A stretch of 5,338 nucleotides of DNA, from contig CAYPRM010000052.1 in the NCBI GenBank assembly GCA_964413365.1, positions 1 to 5,338 on the forward strand. Direction: 5' to 3'. A program made the position numbers and the translations under genes. Below are positions 1 through 5,335 of this stretch, in pieces; positions within the stretch are counted from its first letter, which is position 1, and each line of letters opens with the position of its first letter. The DNA is from RGIG4608 sp964413365 (lineage in GTDB: Bacteria; Bacillota; Clostridia; Oscillospirales; CAG-272). The notes under the pieces are model-generated. The model was not told the origin of the DNA, did no database searches, and worked only from the letters and a program-made list of their open reading frames with translations.

Positions 1-439
1 GGTGCGGGCTCATTTTGAATGGAACGAAAACCGCCCGGAGCTGGAATGTGACCGTGACGAGAACAAACACCACCAGATCGCCCTGAAAATGATTCGCAAA
101 GGTGGACGAAGAGACATTTTCCTTGGGACCCGGGAATGTCAGGGATATGTGGAGCCATGCGTGTTCGGCGAGGGTCCCGGCGCATACGACGACATCCCCA
201 TGCTGGAATTCGGTCTGATGTACCACGGTATCACCTATGCAGACGAAGCCTATTCCGACGAGACTGCCGGACACATGACCGCCCGCTTCTGGCGGCCTGT
301 GATGGAGCATGGCGTGATCCATTTCCCCCGCCCCGAGCAATGCCCGCACCACAAAGTGCTGGCAGATATGCAGATAAAGCCCTTTGGTGAAGATCTTCAA
401 AACTTCACCGGCCTAAAGGAATTTGGGGAGGTGACATAA
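1..439 (+). CDS. cas5c: Cas5c (Cas5d), type I-C crRNA endonuclease and Cascade subunit, 3' part only
   Basis: In type I-C, Cas5c replaces Cas6: it cuts the precursor CRISPR RNA at the 3' base of each repeat hairpin and then caps the crRNA 5' handle in Cascade. The gene runs in from the left edge. The first full codon is at 2 (a GTG that is an internal valine, not a start) and about 145 codons remain. Roughly 95 N-terminal residues are probably missing, judging from the usual 220-240 residue length. Visible family signatures are HFEWNENRP (fragment residues 4-12), NKHH (21-24) and the glycine-rich stretch GGRRDIFLGTRECQGYVEP (34-52), followed by ARFWRPVMEHGVIHF. The Lys-His of NKHH (codons 65-70) probably matches the catalytic K116/H117 described for Bacillus halodurans Cas5d; this mapping is from memory. 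The third proposed catalytic residue, Y46, would lie outside the window. The TAA stop directly abuts the cas8c ATG. Confidence 0.95.
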   Translation, partial: VRAHFEWNENRPELECDRDENKHHQIALKMIRKGGRRDIFLGTRECQGYVEPCVFGEGPGAYDDIPMLEFGLMYHGITYADEAYSDETAGHMTARFWRPVMEHGVIHFPRPEQCPHHKVLADMQIKPFGEDLQNFTGLKEFGEVT

Positions 440-2221
440 ATGGGACTGTTTCAACGAGCCTTGGAAACCTACGAAAGCCATATTCACTACACAGAAAACC
501 AGAATAATATGACTCCCATGGCACCGGTGGGGCACATCGTGACCCGGGCGGATCTGGAGATCACGCTGGATCCGGAGGGAAAATTTGTCCTTGCTTCGGC
601 TGTTGAAAAAAATGCGTCCAAAATCGTAATGCCCGCCACAGAAGGCTCTGCCGGTCGTACCAGCGCCCCCTGTCCCCATCCTCTTTGCGAGCAGATCGGA
701 TATCTCCTTCCGCAAAATAGCACAAAATACGATCTCTATGTGCAACAGCTGGAGGCCTGGGCAAATTCCGAGTATTCCCATCCCAAGTTGGCCCCTGTAT
801 TGCAGTATGTGAAAGGTGCCACGATCCTGGAGAACCTGCAAAAATGTGGGCTGATCAAGGTGGATGGAAATGGAATGCCAGAAAACGACAAACTGATGAT
901 CCGCTGGCGGATACAGGGAGATATCCCGGAGGAATGCTGGCGTAACACCGCCTTGCTTGAAGCTTTTACCCGATATAGTCTCAGCCAGACCCAACGGCCA
1001 GAAGGACTGTGTATGGTGACCGGTGCACAAGTTGGCATTGCCAGCCAACATCCAAAGGGTGTGTTTTCCCTAAACGGCAACGCCAAGCTGATCTCTGCCA
1101 ATGACAAAGTAGGCTTTTCCTACCGTGGGCGCTTCAGCGAAGAATGGCAAGCTGCGCAAGTCGGCTACGAAGCCTCGCAAAAAGCCCACAGCGCTCTGCG
1201 CTGGCTGATACAGGAACAGGGTGCCATCTTCGGTGGTCGGGCATTTCTATGCTGGAACCCAAAAGGAAAAACCGTCCTGCAACCGACCGGACCCATGCGC
1301 CCAGCCAAATCCATTTGGGATCCCGTCAGCTATCAAGAAGATCTCCAACGGGTCTTGAACGGTACCAAGCGTGACTTCACCATTGACGACAATGTGGTGG
1401 TCGCCGTCTTTGACGCAGCCACCACCGGCCGATTGGCTTTGACTTACTACAATGAATTCCAGGCCCATGATTCTTTGCAGCGGCTCTACGATTGGGACAA
1501 CACCTGCTGCTGGCCAGACCGGCGTTATGGCATTCAGTCTCCCAGCCTGCGGCAAATCATCAATTGTGCCTTTGGCACCCCAAAAACCGAAAAAGGTGCC
1601 ACTCGCATCACCGCCGACGACCAGATCATGCGGCAAGAACTGCAACGCCTGCTTGCCTGTCGGGTGGAGCGAGCTTCCGTTGGCGCAGATATCGTCAAAG
1701 CTTTGGTCCGCAAAGCCTCTCAACCCCAGGCGTACGATCACGATGTATGGGAAACGATTCTGTCCACCGCCTGTGCGGTGATCCGAAAATACAGATATGA
1801 CCGATTTAAGGAGGAATGGAACATGGCTCTGGAGCCAGAAAAGAACGACCGCAGCTATCAATTCGGACGGCTACTGGCGGTAATGGAAAAAGTGGAGCGG
1901 GACACCTACGACAGCGCCGAGGGCCGGGAACCCAACGCCATCCGAATGCAATCCGTATTCTGTCAGCGTCCCATGTACGCTGCCGGGATCATTGAAAAGC
2001 AACTGGAGCAGGCCTATTTCCCGCGGCTCAACCCCGGACTTCGTGGGTGGTACAAGACTATGATCTCCCAGATCATGGAGATCATTAGCCAGACACCGGA
2101 GCAGCAATGGGATCTTCCCCTGGCGGATACCTACTTAATGGGATATTACCTGCAAAGAAATGCACTATACACAAAAAAAGATAAGGATATGGAGGACAAG
2201 GAAAATGAGTGTGCTGAATAA
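440..2221 (+). CDS. cas8c: Cas8c (Csd1), large subunit of type I-C Cascade
   Basis: Large subunit of the type I-C effector complex. In the family it recognises the PAM, helps open the target duplex and recruits Cas3. The 593-residue product is normal for Csd1. The start at 440 follows the cas5c stop without a gap and has GGGGAGG at 425-431 as ribosome binding site. Visible traits include an N-terminal RALETYESH helix, APCPHPLCEQIGYLL (residues 76-90), GVFSLNGNAKLISAN (about 210-224), and a C-terminal helical domain from about residue 455. I see no nuclease or helicase motif, as expected. The C-terminal part from Met462 (base 1823) can also be translated separately as Cas11c. The last 17 bp overlap cas7c, whose ribosome binding site and start codon lie inside the acidic tail MEDKENECAE, so the two genes are probably translationally coupled. 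Identification rests on sequence signatures and operon position, since Csd1 diverges strongly between species. Confidence 0.95.
   Translation: MGLFQRALETYESHIHYTENQNNMTPMAPVGHIVTRADLEITLDPEGKFVLASAVEKNASKIVMPATEGSAGRTSAPCPHPLCEQIGYLLPQNSTKYDLYVQQLEAWANSEYSHPKLAPVLQYVKGATILENLQKCGLIKVDGNGMPENDKLMIRWRIQGDIPEECWRNTALLEAFTRYSLSQTQRPEGLCMVTGAQVGIASQHPKGVFSLNGNAKLISANDKVGFSYRGRFSEEWQAAQVGYEASQKAHSALRWLIQEQGAIFGGRAFLCWNPKGKTVLQPTGPMRPAKSIWDPVSYQEDLQRVLNGTKRDFTIDDNVVVAVFDAATTGRLALTYYNEFQAHDSLQRLYDWDNTCCWPDRRYGIQSPSLRQIINCAFGTPKTEKGATRITADDQIMRQELQRLLACRVERASVGADIVKALVRKASQPQAYDHDVWETILSTACAVIRKYRYDRFKEEWNMALEPEKNDRSYQFGRLLAVMEKVERDTYDSAEGREPNAIRMQSVFCQRPMYAAGIIEKQLEQAYFPRLNPGLRGWYKTMISQIMEIISQTPEQQWDLPLADTYLMGYYLQRNALYTKKDKDMEDKENECAE
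1807..1814 (+). promoter_or_regulatory. Internal ribosome binding site for Cas11c
   Basis: TAAGGAGG is a complete match to the anti-Shine-Dalgarno sequence and lies 8 nt before the in-frame ATG at 1823, inside cas8c. It is stronger than the site in front of cas8c itself. The only other nearby ATG (1816) is out of frame and too close to the site. This supports internal initiation of the small subunit. Confidence 0.8.
1823..2221 (+). CDS. cas11c: Cas11c, small subunit made by internal translation within cas8c
   Basis: Type I-C systems lack a separate small-subunit gene. Published work on I-C Cascade showed that Cas11c is translated from an internal start in the 3' end of cas8c, and that two copies form the belly of the Desulfovibrio vulgaris complex beside the Cas7 filament. 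Here the ATG at 1823 is codon 462 of cas8c, in the same frame, with TAAGGAGG placed 8 nt upstream. The 132-residue product is the expected size (about 15 kDa). It begins MALEPEKND and continues into a probable amphipathic helix, SYQFGRLLAVMEKVERD (residues 11-27). Further helical stretches follow around EKQLEQAYF and WYKTMISQIMEIIS, and it ends in a highly charged tail. It shares its stop with cas8c and overlaps the cas7c start. That the start is used is inferred from the ribosome binding site, the frame and the family precedent; the sequence alone cannot prove it. Confidence 0.82.
   Translation: MALEPEKNDRSYQFGRLLAVMEKVERDTYDSAEGREPNAIRMQSVFCQRPMYAAGIIEKQLEQAYFPRLNPGLRGWYKTMISQIMEIISQTPEQQWDLPLADTYLMGYYLQRNALYTKKDKDMEDKENECAE
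2191..2195 (+). promoter_or_regulatory. Ribosome binding site that fixes the cas7c start
   Basis: GGAGG ends 9 nt before the ATG at 2205. It supports that start over an earlier in-frame ATG at 2160, which has no such site and would add 15 residues unlike the Csd2 N-terminus. The site is inside the end of cas8c. Confidence 0.75.
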
Positions 2222-3050
2222 CAAGATCGATTTTGTGGCATTGGTCTCGGTAGAGCGGGCAAACGCCAACGGCGACCCCCTCAACGGCAACCGCCCCCGC
2301 ACTGATTACAGCGGTTTTGGCGAGATGAGCGATGTGTGCATCAAGCGCAAGATCCGCAATCGAATGCAGGATCTGGGCCAGCCCATCTTTGTCCAATCGG
2401 ATGACCGGTGTGACGACGGCTTTGGAAGTCTTTCCGAACGGGCCAGCAGCGTGATGAAAGGTGAAAAAAACCGGGATGCCTATGCACAAAAAGCCTGCCA
2501 GACCTGGTTGGATGTGCGCAGCTTTGGACAGGTGTTTGCATTTAAGGACAAAGAATCGAAAGGCGTTTCGGTCGGTGTCCGTGGTCCTGTTTCTGTCCAC
2601 CAAGCAGTCAGCGTTTCTCCTGTGGAAGTTGAAACGCTGCAAATCACCAAAAGTGTCAACGGAGAAAAGGGAGAAACTCGTTCTTCCGACACCATGGGCA
2701 AAAAGCACTATGTCCGCTTTGGCCTTTACAAGATCAAAGGCTCCATCAATGTGCAACTGGCGCAGAAAACCGGTTTTACACACGAGGATTCCCTTGTCAT
2801 CAAGGAGGCCCTGCGCACCCTGTTTGAGGGAGACGCCTCCTCCGCCCGGCCCGAAGGCTCCATGGAAGTAGTCAAGCTCTATTGGTTCGAACACAATTGC
2901 CCCGTCGGGCAGTATTCCACCGCGAAAGTCCACCGCAGCGTGATCGTCGCCCCAAAGGCTGGCGTCACCGTTCCCAAGTGCGTTGACGATTACGACATCA
3001 CCCTGGAGGAGCTGCCTGGTTTAACGCCGGAGATCATCGATGGCCTATAA
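2205..3050 (+). CDS. cas7c: Cas7c (Csd2), backbone subunit of type I-C Cascade
   Basis: RAMP-family protein that polymerises along the crRNA spacer and forms the Cascade backbone (seven copies in the Desulfovibrio vulgaris complex). The chosen start gives 281 residues, normal for Csd2. The N-terminus shows the conserved pattern of a first strand IDFVALVSVERANANGDP (residues 8-25) followed by LNGNRPRTD (26-34) and SDVCIKRKIRNRM (42-54). VRSFGQVFAF (104-113) and GVRGPVSVHQA (124-134) are the mid-protein signatures, and SSDTMGKKHYVRFGLY (159-174) is the later one. The start lies 17 bp inside cas8c and has its own GGAGG at 2191-2195. The stop overlaps the cas4 start by 11 bp. Of all the Cascade subunits this is the most confidently recognised here. 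Because many copies are needed per complex, a strong own ribosome binding site makes sense (inference). Confidence 0.97.
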   Translation: MSVLNNKIDFVALVSVERANANGDPLNGNRPRTDYSGFGEMSDVCIKRKIRNRMQDLGQPIFVQSDDRCDDGFGSLSERASSVMKGEKNRDAYAQKACQTWLDVRSFGQVFAFKDKESKGVSVGVRGPVSVHQAVSVSPVEVETLQITKSVNGEKGETRSSDTMGKKHYVRFGLYKIKGSINVQLAQKTGFTHEDSLVIKEALRTLFEGDASSARPEGSMEVVKLYWFEHNCPVGQYSTAKVHRSVIVAPKAGVTVPKCVDDYDITLEELPGLTPEIIDGL

Positions 3051-3702
3051 TGAGGAGGATTTCCTCCAGCTATCCGGCTTGCAGCATTTTGCCTTTTGTC
3101 GGCGGCAATGGGCGCTGATCCACCTTGAGCAGCAGTGGGCCGAAAATCTGCTGACCGTTCAGGGTAATATTCTCCACGAAAAAGCCCACGACCCTGACAG
3201 CCGGGAGCAGCGTGGGGATGTTCTGATCACTCGGGGAATGCAGATCCATTCCCCCACTCTGGGTGTCAGTGGCGAATGCGACGTAGTAGAATTCTATCTC
3301 AAACCGGATGGCATTCCTCTACCCGGTCGCGACGGCACCTGGCAGCCTTACCCGGTGGAATACAAGCGTGGCTCGCCGAAAGCTACCGATGCGGACAGAT
3401 TACAGTTGTGCGCCCAGGGAATGTGCCTGGAGGAAATGCTCTGCTGTGATATTCCAGAGGGTGCGCTTTTCTACGGTGAAACACGCCGGCGGGAGCTGGT
3501 TGCATTCACCCCGGAGCTGCGTGCGCAGGTCCGCGCCGATCTGGAGGAAATGCACGCCCTGTATCACCGGAAGTATACCCCAAAGGTCAAGCCCAGCAAA
3601 AGCTGCAATGCCTGCTCCCTGCGGGAACTGTGCCTGCCAAAGCTGTGCCGGAAGAAAAGTGTCAAAGCATACCTGTCAGACAGAGCGGAGGAAGATGAAT
3701 GA
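3040..3702 (+). CDS. cas4: Cas4, RecB-like iron-sulfur exonuclease for PAM-specific spacer acquisition
   Basis: Works with Cas1-Cas2 to choose prespacers with a correct PAM, trim their ends and set insertion orientation. The 220-residue product is normal for I-C Cas4. Four cysteines that can hold a 4Fe-4S cluster are present: C20 in FAFCRRQW, and C189, C192 and C198 in the C-terminal CNACSLRELC. RecB-nuclease residues are visible in order: H46 (ILHEKAHD), D81 (GECD), E107 and K109 in EYK, and the glutamines of LQLCAQ (Q122, Q126). All motifs are intact, so an active enzyme is likely. The start at 3040 lies 11 bp inside cas7c with GGAG at 3029-3032. The next in-frame methionine is residue 67, beyond C20 and H46, so no other ATG is plausible. 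The 3' end overlaps cas1 by ATGA. Confidence 0.96.
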   Translation: MAYNEEDFLQLSGLQHFAFCRRQWALIHLEQQWAENLLTVQGNILHEKAHDPDSREQRGDVLITRGMQIHSPTLGVSGECDVVEFYLKPDGIPLPGRDGTWQPYPVEYKRGSPKATDADRLQLCAQGMCLEEMLCCDIPEGALFYGETRRRELVAFTPELRAQVRADLEEMHALYHRKYTPKVKPSKSCNACSLRELCLPKLCRKKSVKAYLSDRAEEDE

Positions 3703-4730
3703 GACATTTACTCAACACCCTTTTCGTGACCTCGGAGGATGCCTGGCTCAGTCTGGATGGAGAGAATGTGGTGGTGAACCGGGAGAAAACTGCCATTGCC
3801 CGGTTCCCGCTGCACACTCTTCAATCGATCATCTGTTTTTCCTACGCCGGGGCCTCCCCAGCTCTAATGGGTGCCTGTGCCCAGCGAGATGTGGATCTGG
3901 TTTTTTGCACCCCCAGAGGCAAATTCCTTGCCCGCACTTCCGGACTCAGCCGAGGCAATGTGCTTTTGCGCCGCACCCAGTACCGAATCGCAGACAGTCC
4001 TATCGAAAGCTGCAACATCTCCCGGGCCATGATCTTCGGAAAAGTCTACAATGCCCGCTGGAGCATTGAGCGCACTCGTCGGGATCACAAAATGCGTATC
4101 GATGACGATAAATTCCGTACAGTATCGGAAAATCTGAAATCGCTTCTTCCTCAAATTCTCGAAACCACCGACAGCGAGGCCCTGCGTGGTCTGGAGGGCG
4201 TGGCGGCAGTTTCCTATTTCAGCCTTTTTGACGATATGCTCCTGCGGCAAAAAGAGGACTTTTTCTTCCACGGGCGCAACCGCCGCCCACCGCTGGACAA
4301 TGTCAACGCCATGCTGTCCTTTGTGTACAGCCTGCTGGCCAATGACTGCGCCTCTGCATTGGAAAGCGTGGGACTGGATGCCTATGTAGGCTTTCTCCAC
4401 CGGGACCGTCCCGGGAGAACTTCCCTTGCGCTGGATCTGATGGAAGAATTGCGTCCGTGCATGGCAGACCGGTTCGTTCTAACCATTGTGAACAACCGCA
4501 TTTTATCCGGCGAGGACTTCGTCCCCGAGGAAAGCGGCGCTGTGCGCATGACCGATGCCGGGCGGCAGAAATTTCTGAAGCAGTGGCAACTGAAAAAGCA
4601 GGAGACCATCACCCATCCCTATCTGGAAGAGAAGATACCCTGGGGACTGGTCCCCTATGTGCAGGCTCTGCTGCTGGCCCGGTATCTGCGGGAAGATACG
4701 GATGCCTATCCGCCGTTTTTGTGGAAGTGA
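3699..4730 (+). CDS. cas1: Cas1, spacer integrase
   Basis: Metal-dependent integrase which, as a complex of two dimers around a Cas2 dimer, joins prespacers to the leader-end repeat. The product has 343 residues and begins RHLLNTLFVTSEDAWLSLDG, the usual start of type I-C Cas1. The N-terminal beta domain covers roughly residues 1-90 and the helical catalytic domain the rest. Candidate metal ligands are present: E166 in RGLEGVAAVSYF, H234 in GFLHRDRPGR, and D246 with E249 in LALDLMEELRP. The C-terminal NRILSGEDF and HPYLEEKIPWGLVPYVQALLLAR blocks are also typical. GGAGG at 3687-3691 sits 7 nt before the ATG, and the start overlaps the cas4 stop by 4 bp, which suggests translational coupling and equal supply of the two adaptation proteins. 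I see no frameshift or lost catalytic residue. Confidence 0.98.
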   Translation: MRHLLNTLFVTSEDAWLSLDGENVVVNREKTAIARFPLHTLQSIICFSYAGASPALMGACAQRDVDLVFCTPRGKFLARTSGLSRGNVLLRRTQYRIADSPIESCNISRAMIFGKVYNARWSIERTRRDHKMRIDDDKFRTVSENLKSLLPQILETTDSEALRGLEGVAAVSYFSLFDDMLLRQKEDFFFHGRNRRPPLDNVNAMLSFVYSLLANDCASALESVGLDAYVGFLHRDRPGRTSLALDLMEELRPCMADRFVLTIVNNRILSGEDFVPEESGAVRMTDAGRQKFLKQWQLKKQETITHPYLEEKIPWGLVPYVQALLLARYLREDTDAYPPFLWK

Positions 4731-4739
4731 GGGATCCCT

Positions 4740-5030
4740 ATGATGGTATTGATCACCTACGATGTAAATACCGAGGATGCCCAGGGGCGCAAGCGCCTGC
4801 GGCAAATCGCCAAGCAATGTGTCAATTATGGGCAGCGGGTGCAGAACTCGGTGTTTGAATGTGTGCTGGACGCCGCACAATGTAAGGTCCTCCAAAACAA
4901 GCTGCTTAAAATCATGGATAATGAGAAGGATAGCCTGCGGTTTTATTACTTAGGCAACCATTATCAGCCCAAAATCGAGCATTTCGGAGCCAAGCAGAGC
5001 TATGAGGCAGAGGGCTTTTTGATGGTCTAG
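4740..5030 (+). CDS. cas2: Cas2, structural partner of Cas1 in spacer acquisition
   Basis: Small ferredoxin-fold protein whose dimer bridges two Cas1 dimers and sets the prespacer length. The 96-residue product shows the family's first strand with the conserved aspartate (VLITYDVNT, D8), then RKRLRQIAKQCVNYGQRVQN (residues 17-36) and SVFEC, the signature of I-C Cas2. It lies 9 nt after cas1 with GAGGG at 4729-4733 as a ribosome binding site that overlaps the cas1 TGA. Two ATGs stand in tandem (4740 and 4743). The first gives the usual MMVLITYD start, but either could be used with one residue's difference. It is the last gene of the operon, and its TAG is the left border of the leader. Confidence 0.97.
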   Translation: MMVLITYDVNTEDAQGRKRLRQIAKQCVNYGQRVQNSVFECVLDAAQCKVLQNKLLKIMDNEKDSLRFYYLGNHYQPKIEHFGAKQSYEAEGFLMV

Positions 5031-5072
5031 TGCGAAGTCATAGCGCACGCCATTTTCCCGGGTAGTTCGCAC
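5030..5072. repeat. Inverted repeat overlapping the cas2 stop
   Basis: GTGCGAA (5030-5036) and TTCGCAC (5066-5072) are perfect 7-bp arms around a 29-nt loop that contains CCCGGG. The left arm begins with the last base of the cas2 TAG. No U-run follows, so it does not look like an intrinsic terminator. Confidence 0.55.
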
Positions 5073-5087
5073 CGAAAAAGTGGCAAC

Positions 5088-5115
5088 TTGACAAGCAAGA
5101 TTCCAGAATTATTCT
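5088..5115 (+). promoter_or_regulatory. Possible sigma-A type promoter for the CRISPR array
   Basis: A perfect TTGACA (-35) is at 5088-5093. TATTCT at 5110-5115 is a four-of-six -10 with 16-bp spacing. A better -10, TATGAT (5119-5124), is 25 bp from this -35 and so does not pair with it normally. Transcription from here would run into the first repeat about 80 nt later. Only the -35 is convincing. Confidence 0.4.
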
Positions 5116-5118
5116 GGA
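5102..5118. repeat. Perfect palindrome in the leader, possible operator
   Basis: TCCAGAAT and ATTCTGGA (5102-5109 and 5111-5118) are perfect 8-bp inverted arms around one central T. The site overlaps the possible -10 element downstream of TTGACA. This symmetry and position fit a binding site for a dimeric protein. The spacing is too short for a stable RNA hairpin at full arm length. Confidence 0.6.
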
Positions 5119-5166
5119 TATGATCGTTCTTTTTTCTCAAACTGCGAACAAACTTTTACACCTTGC

Positions 5167-5200
5167 GCAAAAGTGATGCAAGATTTTTGTACACTTTTGC
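5167..5200. repeat. Inverted repeat next to the first CRISPR repeat
   Basis: GCAAAAGTG (5167-5175) and CACTTTTGC (5192-5200) are perfect 9-bp inverted arms separated by 16 nt. The right arm ends one base before repeat 1. The placement suits a leader element contacted during spacer integration, but it could also form a stem in the array transcript. Function is inferred from position only. Confidence 0.6.
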
Positions 5201-5201
5201 T

Positions 5202-5234
5202 GTCCCGCCCCACACGGGGCGGGTGGATTGAAAT
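5202..5234 (+). repeat. CRISPR repeat 1 (leader-proximal)
   Basis: This 33-bp direct repeat is the one expected to be copied when a new spacer is inserted. It is identical to repeat 2. The flanking bases differ on both sides (T and G before, G and A after), which fixes the unit at 33 bp. Confidence 0.97.
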
Positions 5235-5268
5235 GTACGAATCAAAATACTTGTAATACAACGGGCGG
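5235..5268 (+). other. CRISPR spacer 1 (newest)
   Basis: This is a 34-bp unique sequence, AT-rich for its first two-thirds, with a GC-rich end GGGCGG that resembles and can pair with repeat sequence. Being leader-proximal, it is probably the most recently acquired. Confidence 0.93.
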
Positions 5269-5301
5269 GTCCCGCCCCACACGGGGCGGGTGGATTGAAA
5301 T
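5269..5301 (+). repeat. CRISPR repeat 2
   Basis: Exact 33-bp copy of repeat 1 with the same stem, ACAC loop and TGGATTGAAAT handle. Confidence 0.97.
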
Positions 5302-5335
5302 ATGGGCACTGGAAACTTGATATTGAGATCTATAC
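5302..5335 (+). other. CRISPR spacer 2
   Basis: This is a 34-bp unique sequence starting ATGGGCACTGG. The end is set by the 67-bp repeat period and the GTC that follows, which is only three bases of evidence for the third repeat. Confidence 0.8.

Larger units (their letters stand above)
5031..5201 (+). promoter_or_regulatory. CRISPR leader
   Basis: These 171 bp between the cas2 stop and the first repeat have no credible gene. The left third is fairly GC-rich, while from about 5090 on it is AT-rich, as leaders usually are. By position and repeat orientation this is the leader end: it should contain the array promoter and the sites that direct Cas1-Cas2 to the first repeat. It includes three inverted repeats (5030-5072, 5102-5118, 5167-5200), a TTTTTTCT run at 5129-5136, and a perfect TTGCGCAA palindrome at 5163-5170. 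There is no stem directly followed by a U-run that would serve as a clear terminator of the cas operon. Confidence 0.85.

Noticed and set aside
413..1051. Minus-strand ORF (212 codons) opposite the start of cas8c
   Set aside because: Shadow of cas8c; no recognisable protein features.
1247..1861. Minus-strand ORF (204 codons) opposite the middle of cas8c
   Set aside because: Shadow of cas8c; no family signature.
2160..2204. Earlier in-frame start for cas7c
   Set aside because: It adds 15 basic residues not typical of Csd2 and has no ribosome binding site, while the ATG at 2205 has GGAGG at the right distance.
2085..2933. Long minus-strand ORF (282 codons) opposite cas7c
   Set aside because: It lies fully opposite well-recognised coding sequence, has no visible ribosome binding site or recognisable motif, and is explained as a reading-frame shadow.
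3308..4069. Plus-strand ORF (253 codons) across the cas4-cas1 junction in another frame
   Set aside because: Both overlapped genes have intact catalytic motifs in their own frames. This frame is rich in Cys, Arg, Ser and Pro without any recognisable domain, as shadows often are.
5030..5080. Intrinsic terminator for the cas operon
   Set aside because: A stem can be drawn, but the loop is 29 nt and what follows is A-rich, not a T-run.
5119..5124. TATGAT as the -10 of the leader promoter
   Set aside because: It is a good -10 by sequence, but it is 25 bp from TTGACA, lacks a properly placed TGn extension, and has no other good -35 at 16-18 bp.
5109..5309. Minus-strand ORF across the leader and array (66 codons)
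   Set aside because: Its protein contains the repeated HPPRVGRD-type string that comes from translating I-C repeats. It is a well-known false gene call over CRISPR arrays.
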